Assembly: GCF_003248515.1 (NCBI RefSeq)
Contig: NZ_QFOB01000002.1
Location: 186,001 to 250,000, forward strand
DNA length: 64,000 nt
Direction: 5' to 3'
Source of the DNA: Sphingomonas sp.
GTDB lineage: Bacteria > Pseudomonadota > Alphaproteobacteria > Sphingomonadales > Sphingomonadaceae
Each line of letters starts with the position of its first letter. Position 1 is the first letter of the stretch. A program made the translations under genes and the position numbers. Shown piece after piece: positions 48,336-55,836 of this stretch. The notes below the pieces were generated by a model that did not search any database, was not told where the DNA came from, and saw nothing but the letters and a program-made list of their open reading frames with translations.

Positions 48336-49357
48336 CGCTGATTATCGACTGCCACGGCCATTACACCGTCCTGCCCAAGGGGCATGATGCCTGGCGCGAG
48401 GAGCAGAAGGCCGCTTTCAAGGCCGGCACCACGCCGCCGCCCTATCCGGAGATTTCGGACGACGAGATTCGCGAGACGATCGAGGCCAATCAGCTGCGCC
48501 TCATCAACGAGCGCGGCGCGGATCTCACGATCTTCTCGCCCCGTGCCTCGGCCATGGCGCCCCATGTGGGGGATGAAGGCGTCGCCAAGGAATGGGCGAT
48601 CCGCTGCAACGATCTGATCGCGCGCGTCGTCGCCCTGTTTCCGGAAACGTTCGTGGGCGTCTGCATGCTGCCGCAGAGCCCGAAGGCGGACATGGCCAAT
48701 TCGATCGCGGAGCTGGAGCGCTGCGTGACGGAGCTGGGCTTCATCGGCTGCAATCTCAATCCCGATCCGGGCGGTGGCCACTTCACCCATCCGCCGCTGA
48801 CGGATCGCTACTGGTATCCTTTCTACGAAAAGATGGTCGAGCTGGACGTGCCGGCGATGATCCACGTCTCGGGCAGCTGCAATCCGGCGATGCACGCCAC
48901 GGGCGGCTATTATATCGCGGCGGACACCATCGCCTTCATGCAGCTGCTGGAAGGCGATCTGTTCAAGGATTTCCCCAGCCTGCGCTTCATCATACCGCAT
49001 GGCGGCGGTGCTGTGCCCTATCATTGGGGCCGCTATCGCGGGCTGGCGGACATGCTGAAGAAGCCGGATCTGGCGACGCACCTGATGAACAACGTCTTCT
49101 TCGATACCTGCGTGTATCACCAGCCGGGCGTAGATCTGCTGGCGGACGTGATCGAGAACAAGAATATCCTGTTCGGATCGGAGATGGTCGGCGCGGTGCG
49201 GGGCATCGATCCCACCACCGGCTTCTATTTCGATGACACCAAGCGTTACGTCGATGCGCTGGCGATCAGCGATGCGGAAAGGCACGCCATTTTCGAGGGC
49301 AATGCCCGGCGCGTCTTCCCCCGCCTCGATGCGAAGCTGAAGGCGCGCGGCCTCTAG
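48332..49357 (+). CDS. ligJ: 4-oxalomesaconate hydratase
   Basis: LigJ hydrates oxalomesaconate to 4-carboxy-4-hydroxy-2-oxoadipate. The 341-residue amidohydrolase-fold protein matches the LigJ length exactly and shows LIIDCHGHYTVLP, RGADLTIFSPRASAMAPHVG, PAMIHVSGSCNP, FIIPHGGGAVPYHWGRYRG and ILFGSEMVGAVRGIDP. Metal-binding His and Asp residues sit in these segments. It is translationally coupled to the upstream dehydrogenase and followed by the VanA-like gene after 27 bases. Confidence 0.95.
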   Translation: MTLIIDCHGHYTVLPKGHDAWREEQKAAFKAGTTPPPYPEISDDEIRETIEANQLRLINERGADLTIFSPRASAMAPHVGDEGVAKEWAIRCNDLIARVVALFPETFVGVCMLPQSPKADMANSIAELERCVTELGFIGCNLNPDPGGGHFTHPPLTDRYWYPFYEKMVELDVPAMIHVSGSCNPAMHATGGYYIAADTIAFMQLLEGDLFKDFPSLRFIIPHGGGAVPYHWGRYRGLADMLKKPDLATHLMNNVFFDTCVYHQPGVDLLADVIENKNILFGSEMVGAVRGIDPTTGFYFDDTKRYVDALAISDAERHAIFEGNARRVFPRLDAKLKARGL

Positions 49358-49384
49358 GGCGCGCGCGGGCGAGGAGAGAGAACC

Positions 49385-50440
49385 ATGTCGAGTTGGATGA
49401 CCAACCGCTGGTATGTTGCGGCCTGGGATGCGGAGGTGGATCGTGCGCCCCTCGCGCGCACGATCTGCGGCGTGCCGATCCTGCTGTATCGCACGCTGGA
49501 CCGGCGGGTGATCGGCATGCGCGATGCCTGCCCGCATCGGCTGCTGCCTTTGTCGATGGGCCTTCGCGAGGGCGACAGCATCCGGTGCCGCTATCACGGG
49601 CTGAAGCTGGGGGCGGACGGCGTGGCGGAAGAGATGCCGCTCAAGACCGAGAAGCTCAACAAGGCGATCTGCGTGGAGACCTATGCGATCGCCGAAAAGC
49701 ATCGCTTCGTTTGGATCTGGGTGGGTGAGAAGGCGAAGGCCGATCCCGCGCTGATCCCCGATTTCTGGCCCTGCTCCACGCCGGGCTGGACGTTCGATGG
49801 CGGCCATGATCGCGTCGGCTGCGATTATCGCCTGCTGATCGATAATCTGATGGATCTGACGCATGAGACGCATGTCCATTCGGGCTCGATCGGCCAGCCG
49901 GAGCTGATGGAAGCGCCGATCGAGACGGCCAGCGATGGCGAGGCGGTGACGGTCAGCCGCTGGATGCCGGGCGTCGATGCGCCGCCTTTCTGGCGCGGGG
50001 CGCTGAAGAAGGACGGGCCTGTCGATCGCTGGCAGGTGTGCCATTTCGTGGCGCCGTCCTCCGTCATCATCGATGTCGGCGTGGCGCCGCAGGGCGCCGG
50101 CGCGACGCTGGCGGATCATGATACCCAGGGCGTGCGCGGCTTCGTGATCGACAGCATGACGCCGGAGACGGAGACGAGCTGCCATTATTTCTGGGGCATG
50201 GCGCGCAATTTCGACATTGCCGATCAGGGCTTCACCGCGCGCTTCAAGCGCCAGCAGGGCGGGGTCTTCAACGAGGATATCGAAATACTCGAGGCGCAGC
50301 AGCGCTCGATCCTCGCCAATCCCGATCTGAAGCTGCGCGCCTATGCGATCGACAGTGGCGGCGTGCGCGCCCGTCGCGTGATCGAAAAGGACATAGACGG
50401 CGGCCCGCGCGCGCCGTCCAACGAAAGCATCGCCGCATGA
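49385..50440 (+). CDS. vanA: vanillate O-demethylase oxygenase subunit-like Rieske protein
   Basis: VanA demethylates vanillate to protocatechuate and formaldehyde, receiving electrons from a VanB reductase. The 351-residue oxygenase has the Rieske 2Fe-2S motif CPH-x16-CRYH (Cys49, His51, Cys68, His71) and the mononuclear iron site DNLMDLTHETHVH. The start begins MSSWMTNRWYVAAWDAE with GAGGAGAG upstream. The gene sits between ligJ and ligA, and its stop overlaps the ligA start (ATGA). No vanB or other reductase is in the window, so electron supply must come from elsewhere. Related enzymes demethylate syringate or 3-O-methylgallate, so substrate is probable but not certain. Confidence 0.85.
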   Translation: MSSWMTNRWYVAAWDAEVDRAPLARTICGVPILLYRTLDRRVIGMRDACPHRLLPLSMGLREGDSIRCRYHGLKLGADGVAEEMPLKTEKLNKAICVETYAIAEKHRFVWIWVGEKAKADPALIPDFWPCSTPGWTFDGGHDRVGCDYRLLIDNLMDLTHETHVHSGSIGQPELMEAPIETASDGEAVTVSRWMPGVDAPPFWRGALKKDGPVDRWQVCHFVAPSSVIIDVGVAPQGAGATLADHDTQGVRGFVIDSMTPETETSCHYFWGMARNFDIADQGFTARFKRQQGGVFNEDIEILEAQQRSILANPDLKLRAYAIDSGGVRARRVIEKDIDGGPRAPSNESIAA

Positions 50441-50847
50441 CGAAGCCGACCGACATTCACGAATATCTCGCCGAATTCGATGATATTCCCGGCACGCGCG
50501 TCTTCACCGCGAAGCGCGCGCGGGCGGGCTATCATCTCAACCAGTTCGCGATGAGCCTGATGAAGGCCGAAAATCGCGAGCGCTGGAAGGCGGACGAGCG
50601 CGCCTATCTGGATGACTGGAAACTCACGCCCGAACAGAAGCAGGCCGTGCTGGATCGGGATTATACCCGGCTGCTGGATCTCGGCGGCAACATCTACTTC
50701 CTGTCCAAGATCTTCTCGACGGACGGAAAGAGCTTCCTCCAGGCCGTCAGCACGATGAGTGGTATGAGCCTGGAAGATTATGCCGCGATGATGATCGCCG
50801 GCGGCCGTTCGCCCGAAGGCGTGCGCTCGATCAAGGGAAAATATTGA
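50437..50847 (+). CDS. ligA: protocatechuate 4,5-dioxygenase alpha subunit
   Basis: LigA is the small subunit of the extradiol dioxygenase LigAB. The 136-residue protein shows DIPGTRVFTAKRARAGYHLN, FAMSLMKAENRERWKADE and MSGMSLEDYAAMMIAGGRSP, matching LigA (about 139 residues). It overlaps vanA at its start and ligB at its end, so the three are tightly coupled. Confidence 0.95.
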   Translation: MTKPTDIHEYLAEFDDIPGTRVFTAKRARAGYHLNQFAMSLMKAENRERWKADERAYLDDWKLTPEQKQAVLDRDYTRLLDLGGNIYFLSKIFSTDGKSFLQAVSTMSGMSLEDYAAMMIAGGRSPEGVRSIKGKY

Positions 50848-51752
50848 TGGCACGGATCACCGCCGGCGTCGCCTCCAGCCACATTCCGGCGCTGGGCGTC
50901 GCCTCCGATTTCGACAAGACCGCCGAGGAATATTGGCGCCCCGCCTTCGCCGGTTACGAATGGACGAAGGAGTGGGAGAAGCAGGCGAAGCCCGATGTGA
51001 TCGTGCTCGTCTATAACGATCATGCCTCCGCCTTCGACATGAAGATCATCCCCACCTTCGCGATCGGCTGCGCGGAGGAATTCCAGCCCGCCGATGAGGG
51101 CTGGGGGCGGCGCAACGTGCCGGTGGTTAAGGGGCATCCGGATCTCGCCTGGCATATCGCGCAGAGCTGCATCCTCGACGAATTCGACATGACGATCATC
51201 AATGAGATGGATGTGGATCACGGGCTTACCGTGCCGCTCTCGATGATGTTCGGAAAGCCGGAGGAATGGCCGTGCAGGGTGATCCCGCTGGCCGTGAACG
51301 TCGTCACCTATCCGCCGCCGTCGGGCAATCGCTGCTGGGCGCTGGGCGAGGCGATCGCGCGCGCGGTGGCGAGCTTCGACGAGGATCTGAACGTGCAGGT
51401 CTGGGGCACGGGCGGCATGAGCCACCAGCTTCAGGGCGAGCGCGCCGGCCTCATCAACAGGGAATGGGACAATCGCTTCCTCGATGGCATGATCGGATCG
51501 AGCGACGCGCTCCGCCGTATTCCCCATATCGAATATCTGCGCGAAACCGGATCCGAAGGGATCGAGATGGTGATGTGGCTCATCATGCGCGGCGCGCTCG
51601 GCCGGGAAACGCGGATGTTGCATCGCCATTATCATGTGCCCGCCAGCAACACCGCCGTCGGCCATCTCGTGCTGGAGCCCGTGGACGGCAGCGTCCCGCC
51701 GAGCAGCGCGATCGAGGCGAACAGCGAGGAAGCGCAGCAGCTGATTTCGTGA
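50847..51752 (+). CDS. ligB: protocatechuate 4,5-dioxygenase beta (catalytic) subunit
   Basis: LigB holds the non-heme Fe(II) that cleaves protocatechuate between carbons 4 and 5. The 301-residue type II extradiol enzyme has His12 in ASSHIPALG, a second region DVIVLVYNDHASAFD with the other His, MDVDHGLTVPLS and GGMSHQLQGERAG with the catalytic-base His. The ATG at 50847 shares one base with the ligA stop. The length matches the characterised enzyme (302). It is followed by a palindromic repeat, then ligC. Confidence 0.96.
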   Translation: MARITAGVASSHIPALGVASDFDKTAEEYWRPAFAGYEWTKEWEKQAKPDVIVLVYNDHASAFDMKIIPTFAIGCAEEFQPADEGWGRRNVPVVKGHPDLAWHIAQSCILDEFDMTIINEMDVDHGLTVPLSMMFGKPEEWPCRVIPLAVNVVTYPPPSGNRCWALGEAIARAVASFDEDLNVQVWGTGGMSHQLQGERAGLINREWDNRFLDGMIGSSDALRRIPHIEYLRETGSEGIEMVMWLIMRGALGRETRMLHRHYHVPASNTAVGHLVLEPVDGSVPPSSAIEANSEEAQQLIS

Positions 51753-51757
51753 CGTGT

Positions 51758-51889
51758 TTCTCCTCTCCCGCGTGCGGGGGAGGGGCGGGGGTGGGCGGTC
51801 CACCTCCCCGCAAAGATTGCTGGTTCGGGCATGTGCCCCGATCGGCGCAGATCCACCCCCAGCCCTTCCCGATGCGGGAGGGGAGGAGA
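51758..51889. repeat. large inverted-repeat element between ligB and ligC
   Basis: The left arm (51761-51796) begins CTCCTCTCCCGCGTGCGGGG and the right arm (51853-51888) ends CGATGCGGGAGGGGAGGAG; they are imperfect inverted repeats of about 36 bases around a 56-base centre. Each arm itself contains a CCCGC/GCGGG hairpin. It looks like a dispersed palindromic element. The last bases of the right arm, GGGGAGGAG, double as the ligC Shine-Dalgarno. Confidence 0.75.
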
Positions 51890-51891
51890 AT

Positions 51892-52845
51892 ATGACGATG
51901 AAAATTGCCCTCGCCGGTGCCGGTGCCTTCGGTGAAAAGCATCTCGATGCCCTGAAGCTGATCGACGATGTCGAGGTGATCTCGGTCGTCGGCCGCGATC
52001 TGGCGCCGACGCAGGCCGTCGCCGCCAAATATGGCATCGGCCACGCCTGCACCGATCTGGCCGAGGCGCTGGAGCAGCCCGGTCTCGATGCCGTGATCCT
52101 CGCCACCCCCACCCAGATGCACGCGGCGCAGGCCATCCAGTGCATGGAAGCGGGCAAGCATGTCGAGGTGGAAATCCCGCTCTGCGACAATCTGGCCGAT
52201 GGCGAGCGCGTGCTGGAACTGCAGAAGCAGACCGGCCTCGTCTGCATGGTCGGCCATACGCGCCGCTTCAATCCCAGCCACCAATATGTCCACAACAGGA
52301 TCGTGGCGGGCGAGGCGAGCGTCCAGCAGATGGACGTGCAGACCTATTTCTTCCGCCGGAAGAACATCAATGCCAAGGGCGAGCCGCGTTCGTGGACGGA
52401 TCACCTGCTCTGGCATCATGCCGCCCACACCGTGGATCTGTTCGCCTATCAGGCCGGCCCGATCGTGGAGGCGCACGCGTTGCAGGGGCCGATCCATCCC
52501 GAACTGGGCATCGCCATGGACATGTCGATCCAGCTGAAGGCCGAAAGCGGCGCGATCTGCACGCTCAGCCTCTCGTTCAACAATGATGGCCCGCTCGGCA
52601 CCTTCTTCCGCTATATCTGCGACAACGGCACCTGGATCGCTCGCTACGATGATCTGGTGACCGGCAAGGAGGAGCCGGTGGACCTCACGGGCGTGACCAT
52701 TTCCAACAACGGCATCGAGTTGCAGGATCGCGAATTCATCGCCGCGATCCGCGAGGGGCGCGAGCCCAATTCCAGCGTCGCCAAGGTGATGCCCTGCTAT
52801 CGCGTGCTGGGCGATCTGGAGAAGCAACTGGGCGGTTCGCGGTGA
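51892..52845 (+). CDS. ligC: 4-carboxy-2-hydroxymuconate-6-semialdehyde dehydrogenase
   Basis: LigC oxidises the ring-cleavage semialdehyde (as its hemiacetal) to 2-pyrone-4,6-dicarboxylate with NADP+. The 317-residue Gfo/Idh/MocA protein has KIALAGAGAFGEKHLDAL, VILATPTQMHAAQAI, GKHVEVEIPLCDN (EKP-like) and the catalytic region DHLLWHHAAHTVDLFAY. The ATG at 51892 has GGAGGAG upstream; the next ATG at 51898 would give the 315 residues of the SYK-6 enzyme. The upstream ribosome site comes from a palindromic repeat. Confidence 0.94.
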   Translation: MTMKIALAGAGAFGEKHLDALKLIDDVEVISVVGRDLAPTQAVAAKYGIGHACTDLAEALEQPGLDAVILATPTQMHAAQAIQCMEAGKHVEVEIPLCDNLADGERVLELQKQTGLVCMVGHTRRFNPSHQYVHNRIVAGEASVQQMDVQTYFFRRKNINAKGEPRSWTDHLLWHHAAHTVDLFAYQAGPIVEAHALQGPIHPELGIAMDMSIQLKAESGAICTLSLSFNNDGPLGTFFRYICDNGTWIARYDDLVTGKEEPVDLTGVTISNNGIELQDREFIAAIREGREPNSSVAKVMPCYRVLGDLEKQLGGSR

Positions 52846-52848
52846 GGT

Positions 52849-53120
52849 GAAGACCGAGCCGCCATCATCGGCGCCGGCCCGGCAGGGTTCCCGATGGGCC
52901 TCCTCCTCCGGTCTGGGAGGGCGAGGGTTATTCCGAAAGGCGCTGGCGCGGATATGGAGGGCGGAGCGATCCAGTGGGTCGCCCACGTGTGCTGATGCAT
53001 CGCCTCCCCGATACGGATGATTTCCGCCGGGCGATGCAGGTGACCGAGCTGTCCTCTGTCGCGTCGTCGCGGGCGATGCAGACCGCGATCGCGGAGAATT
53101 ATGTCGGTTTGCCGCTCTAA
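52849..53120 (+). pseudogene. internally deleted pobA (4-hydroxybenzoate 3-monooxygenase) remnant
   Basis: Just after ligC, one frame reads AAIIGAGPAGFPMGLLLRSG, an FAD-binding N-terminus of the PobA kind, then degenerates and stops at 52992-52994. The next frame from about 52989 reads VLMHRLPDTDDFRRAMQ and ends SRAMQTAIAENYVGLPL-stop, which is the conserved PobA C-terminus (AENYVGLP). Intact PobA has about 390 residues; here only about 45 N-terminal and 43 C-terminal residues remain, so roughly 300 codons are missing. This is a decayed monooxygenase gene that once could convert 4-hydroxybenzoate to protocatechuate. Confidence 0.75.
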
Positions 53121-53189
53121 TTCGGCGGTTCGCGCGATTTTCGGGCGGCCGGTTTTCACGGATCCCGAATCCCTCCTAAAGGCCGTTTC

Positions 53190-54200
53190 ATGACGCTTCC
53201 CACCCGCAAGATGGGGCCTTTCGAGGTCTCCGCCGTCAGCCTCGGCTGCATGAACCTGAACCACGCTTATGGCGGTTTTCCGCCGGAGGAGGAGGCGGTG
53301 CGCCTGCTCAATCGCGCGCTGGATCTGGGCGTGACGATGCTGGATACGGCCGCCCTCTACGGCGATGGCGAGAATGAGAGGCTGGTGGGCCGGGCGGTGA
53401 TGCACCGGCGCTCCGAATTTACGCTGGCCAGCAAATGCGTGCTCGGCCTGTTCGATGGCAAGCGCGGGCTGGATGGCCGGCCCGAGGCGATCGCGGCCAC
53501 GCTGGAAGGCGCGCTCCGGCGGCTCGGCACCGATCATATCGATCTCTATTATCTCCACCGGCTGGATCCCAAGGTGCCGATCGAGGATTCGGTGGGTGCG
53601 CTCGTGCGCGCCCGGGAGGCGGGCAAGATCGGCGCGATCGGCATCAGCGAGATGTCCGCCGCCACGCTCCGGCGGGCCAGCGCCGTGCATCCGATCGCCG
53701 CGATCCAGAATGAATATTCCCCGGCCGTCCGCAATGTGGAGATCGGCGTGCTGGATGCCTGCCGCGATCTGGGCACGGCGATGGTGGCTTTCTCGCCGGT
53801 GGTGCGCGGGCTTCTGGCTGGGGCGATCCGGAGCGCGGATTATGCGAAGGGCGATATTCGTGGTGTGATGCCGCGTTTCGTGGAACCGCAGCTTTCCGAA
53901 AACCTGAAGCTGGTCGATGCGTTCGATCGGATCGCGGACGAGGCCGGGCTCGCGCCCGCGCAACTCGCACTCGGCTGGGTGCTGGCGCAGGACGAGAATG
54001 TCATCGCGCTGCCCGGCACCACGAATATCGCGCACCTCGAGGAGGATGTCGCGACGCTTGCGAAGCTGGTGCCGCGGGATGCGCTGGATGCCGTCACGGC
54101 GCTCTTTCCGTTCAATGCGATGCGCGGCCCCCGCTATGCCGCCTTCGCGCAGGCGCAGGTGGATACGGAAGTGCTGCCCGGCGAGGAACTGGCGGCCTAG
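53190..54200 (+). CDS. aldo/keto reductase
   Basis: A 336-residue NADPH-dependent TIM-barrel oxidoreductase. It shows LGCMNLNHAYGG, MLDTAALYGDGENERLVGRA (catalytic Asp and Tyr), LASKCVLG (Lys), IDLYYLHRLDP (His-like position), GAIGISEMSAATLRRA and the cofactor-binding IALPGTTNIAHLEEDV. These fit the AKR13-like branch. Its place after the lig genes and the pobA remnant hints at an aromatic aldehyde or ketone substrate, but a general role is equally possible. The start at 53190 follows CTCCTAAAGG. Confidence 0.9.
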   Translation: MTLPTRKMGPFEVSAVSLGCMNLNHAYGGFPPEEEAVRLLNRALDLGVTMLDTAALYGDGENERLVGRAVMHRRSEFTLASKCVLGLFDGKRGLDGRPEAIAATLEGALRRLGTDHIDLYYLHRLDPKVPIEDSVGALVRAREAGKIGAIGISEMSAATLRRASAVHPIAAIQNEYSPAVRNVEIGVLDACRDLGTAMVAFSPVVRGLLAGAIRSADYAKGDIRGVMPRFVEPQLSENLKLVDAFDRIADEAGLAPAQLALGWVLAQDENVIALPGTTNIAHLEEDVATLAKLVPRDALDAVTALFPFNAMRGPRYAAFAQAQVDTEVLPGEELAA

Positions 54201-54257
54201 AGCCGGAGCGAAGGCAGGTGGGCGATGCAACCTGCCGGCTCGAAAACGGCCTTGGCT

Positions 54258-55688
54258 CTAGGAAAGCACCAGCGCGTGGCCGGGGCGCCGGCGGCGCTGC
54301 GGCGTGGGCACGATCGGGCCGCGATCCGGCTCGGCGAGGCGCACGAAGCTCAGGGCGAGCGATGCGCTGACGCCCTTTTCGGCGAGCATGGCGATGGCGG
54401 GCCGCAGCGCCCCGAAGGGCGTCTTGCGCCAGCGCGCCACGACGATCGCCTGATCGGCGACGCTGGCTATGTCGCGGGCCTCCACCAGCGCCAGCAGGGG
54501 CGGCGTATCGATCATCACCAGATCGTATGAGCGCGACAGCGCCTCCGTCACCGCGCGCAGGCTCGCCATCGCATCCTTGGCCCAGAAGCTGCGGACGGCG
54601 GCGTCCCTGCTGTGGCCGAGGATCATCAGGCTCGATCGCGTATCCCCGATCAGCGCGTCCTCCAGGCCGATCTCGCCATCCATCACCTGGACGAGGCCGG
54701 GCTTGCCCATCACGTCCAGCGCGGCGCTGGCCGCGCGGATGCGCCCGTCGCAGTCGATCAGGGCGACGCGACGCCCCGCCAGCGCGGCCGTGCGCGCGAG
54801 AGAGATGGTGAAGGTCGATTTCCCTTCCGCCGCCAGCGCCGAGCAGACCGCCACGACACGCCCTGCGGGCTGGCCCGAGGCGAGCATCCGGCGGAAGGCC
54901 CGCGCATATTCGGATTGCTGGGCGGAAACCGGCATCTCGGTGAGTGGCGCGCGCTCCCCGGCGGCGATGCCGCTCACCGTCGGGATCAGCCCGACCACCG
55001 GCAGGCCCAGTGCCTTGCGGGCGGTGGCGGGCGATCGCGGCCCATCCTGGCGCGACTCTCGCCAGAAGAGTGTGCCTGTCGCCGCGAGGCCGGCGCCGAG
55101 CAGGGCCAGCGCGAACGGAAGCAGCAGCGAGCCATCGGGTGCCACGGGTTCGGTCGCGGGAATGATGATGCGTGCATGGACGGGCGAGGGTGGCGCGCCC
55201 GCGCTGACGATCGTTTCGGCGATGTCGTTCACGATCGGCGCCACCGTCCGCCGAGAACCGCTCGTATAGCGCAGCAGGAAGACGTTGGTGAGGTCGGTCT
55301 GCTCGATCTGGAGGCCACGCCAGATCTGCTCGATCGCCTTCTGGCGCGAAGCCGTCCTCATCAGCGTGGGAGACCATCCGTTCGCAGCCGGCGAACCCGT
55401 CAGCCCCAGCCGGTCCACCAGCGCGTTGATCCGCTCGGGCGCGAGCGCATAATCGCGCACCCTTGTCGCCGGGATCGTCCGGCCGCCGGCATCGAAGGCG
55501 ATCTGCGCGCTGGCGGTGAAGCGCGTGGCGATGACGAGATACAGGCCCAGGATCAGGATGAACGCCGCCATCGCGCTCGCGATCATCCATGGCAGATGCA
55601 CGCGCAGCGGCGATACGAGCGCGGGCATGGCGATGGGGGCGCCGGAATCGGTACGTGCCGTCATGATTCCCGAAGCCGCCTCAGCCAT
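54258..55688 (-). CDS. Wzz/BY-kinase-like polysaccharide co-polymerase protein, C-terminal tyrosines absent
   Basis: The 476-residue protein has two membrane helices (about 35-55, SAMAAFILILGLYLVIA, and near LLLPFALALLGAGLAATG) enclosing a periplasmic Wzz-like part. A cytosolic BY-kinase domain has Walker A-like SALAAEGKSTFTISLA, ALIDCDGRIRAA (Walker A') and the Walker B LVMIDTPPLLAL. BY-kinases normally end in a tyrosine cluster for autophosphorylation; the last 60 residues here contain no Tyr and end RRRRPGHALVLS. It is therefore either a degenerate regulator or uses other sites. No wzx, wzy or glycosyltransferase gene is adjacent. The start is uncertain (55721, 55688 or 55664). Confidence 0.8.
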   Translation of the reverse strand: MAEAASGIMTARTDSGAPIAMPALVSPLRVHLPWMIASAMAAFILILGLYLVIATRFTASAQIAFDAGGRTIPATRVRDYALAPERINALVDRLGLTGSPAANGWSPTLMRTASRQKAIEQIWRGLQIEQTDLTNVFLLRYTSGSRRTVAPIVNDIAETIVSAGAPPSPVHARIIIPATEPVAPDGSLLLPFALALLGAGLAATGTLFWRESRQDGPRSPATARKALGLPVVGLIPTVSGIAAGERAPLTEMPVSAQQSEYARAFRRMLASGQPAGRVVAVCSALAAEGKSTFTISLARTAALAGRRVALIDCDGRIRAASAALDVMGKPGLVQVMDGEIGLEDALIGDTRSSLMILGHSRDAAVRSFWAKDAMASLRAVTEALSRSYDLVMIDTPPLLALVEARDIASVADQAIVVARWRKTPFGALRPAIAMLAEKGVSASLALSFVRLAEPDRGPIVPTPQRRRRPGHALVLS

Positions 55689-55836
55689 CGAACATCGTTT
55701 TACCCGCGCTGGTCCTAACATATCGTAAGGATCGCCCGCAAATAGACCGGAATTCCGCTGCGACGAGCCGATATCATGCGCCGATAGTCGACATGGGGGG
55801 CAGAGACGGTGTGGCGCGGGCCGCCACTCTCGCGCC

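Noticed and set aside
48239..50185. A 648-codon open frame antisense to ligJ and the VanA-like gene
   Set aside because: It crosses several well-supported genes and shows no family motif.
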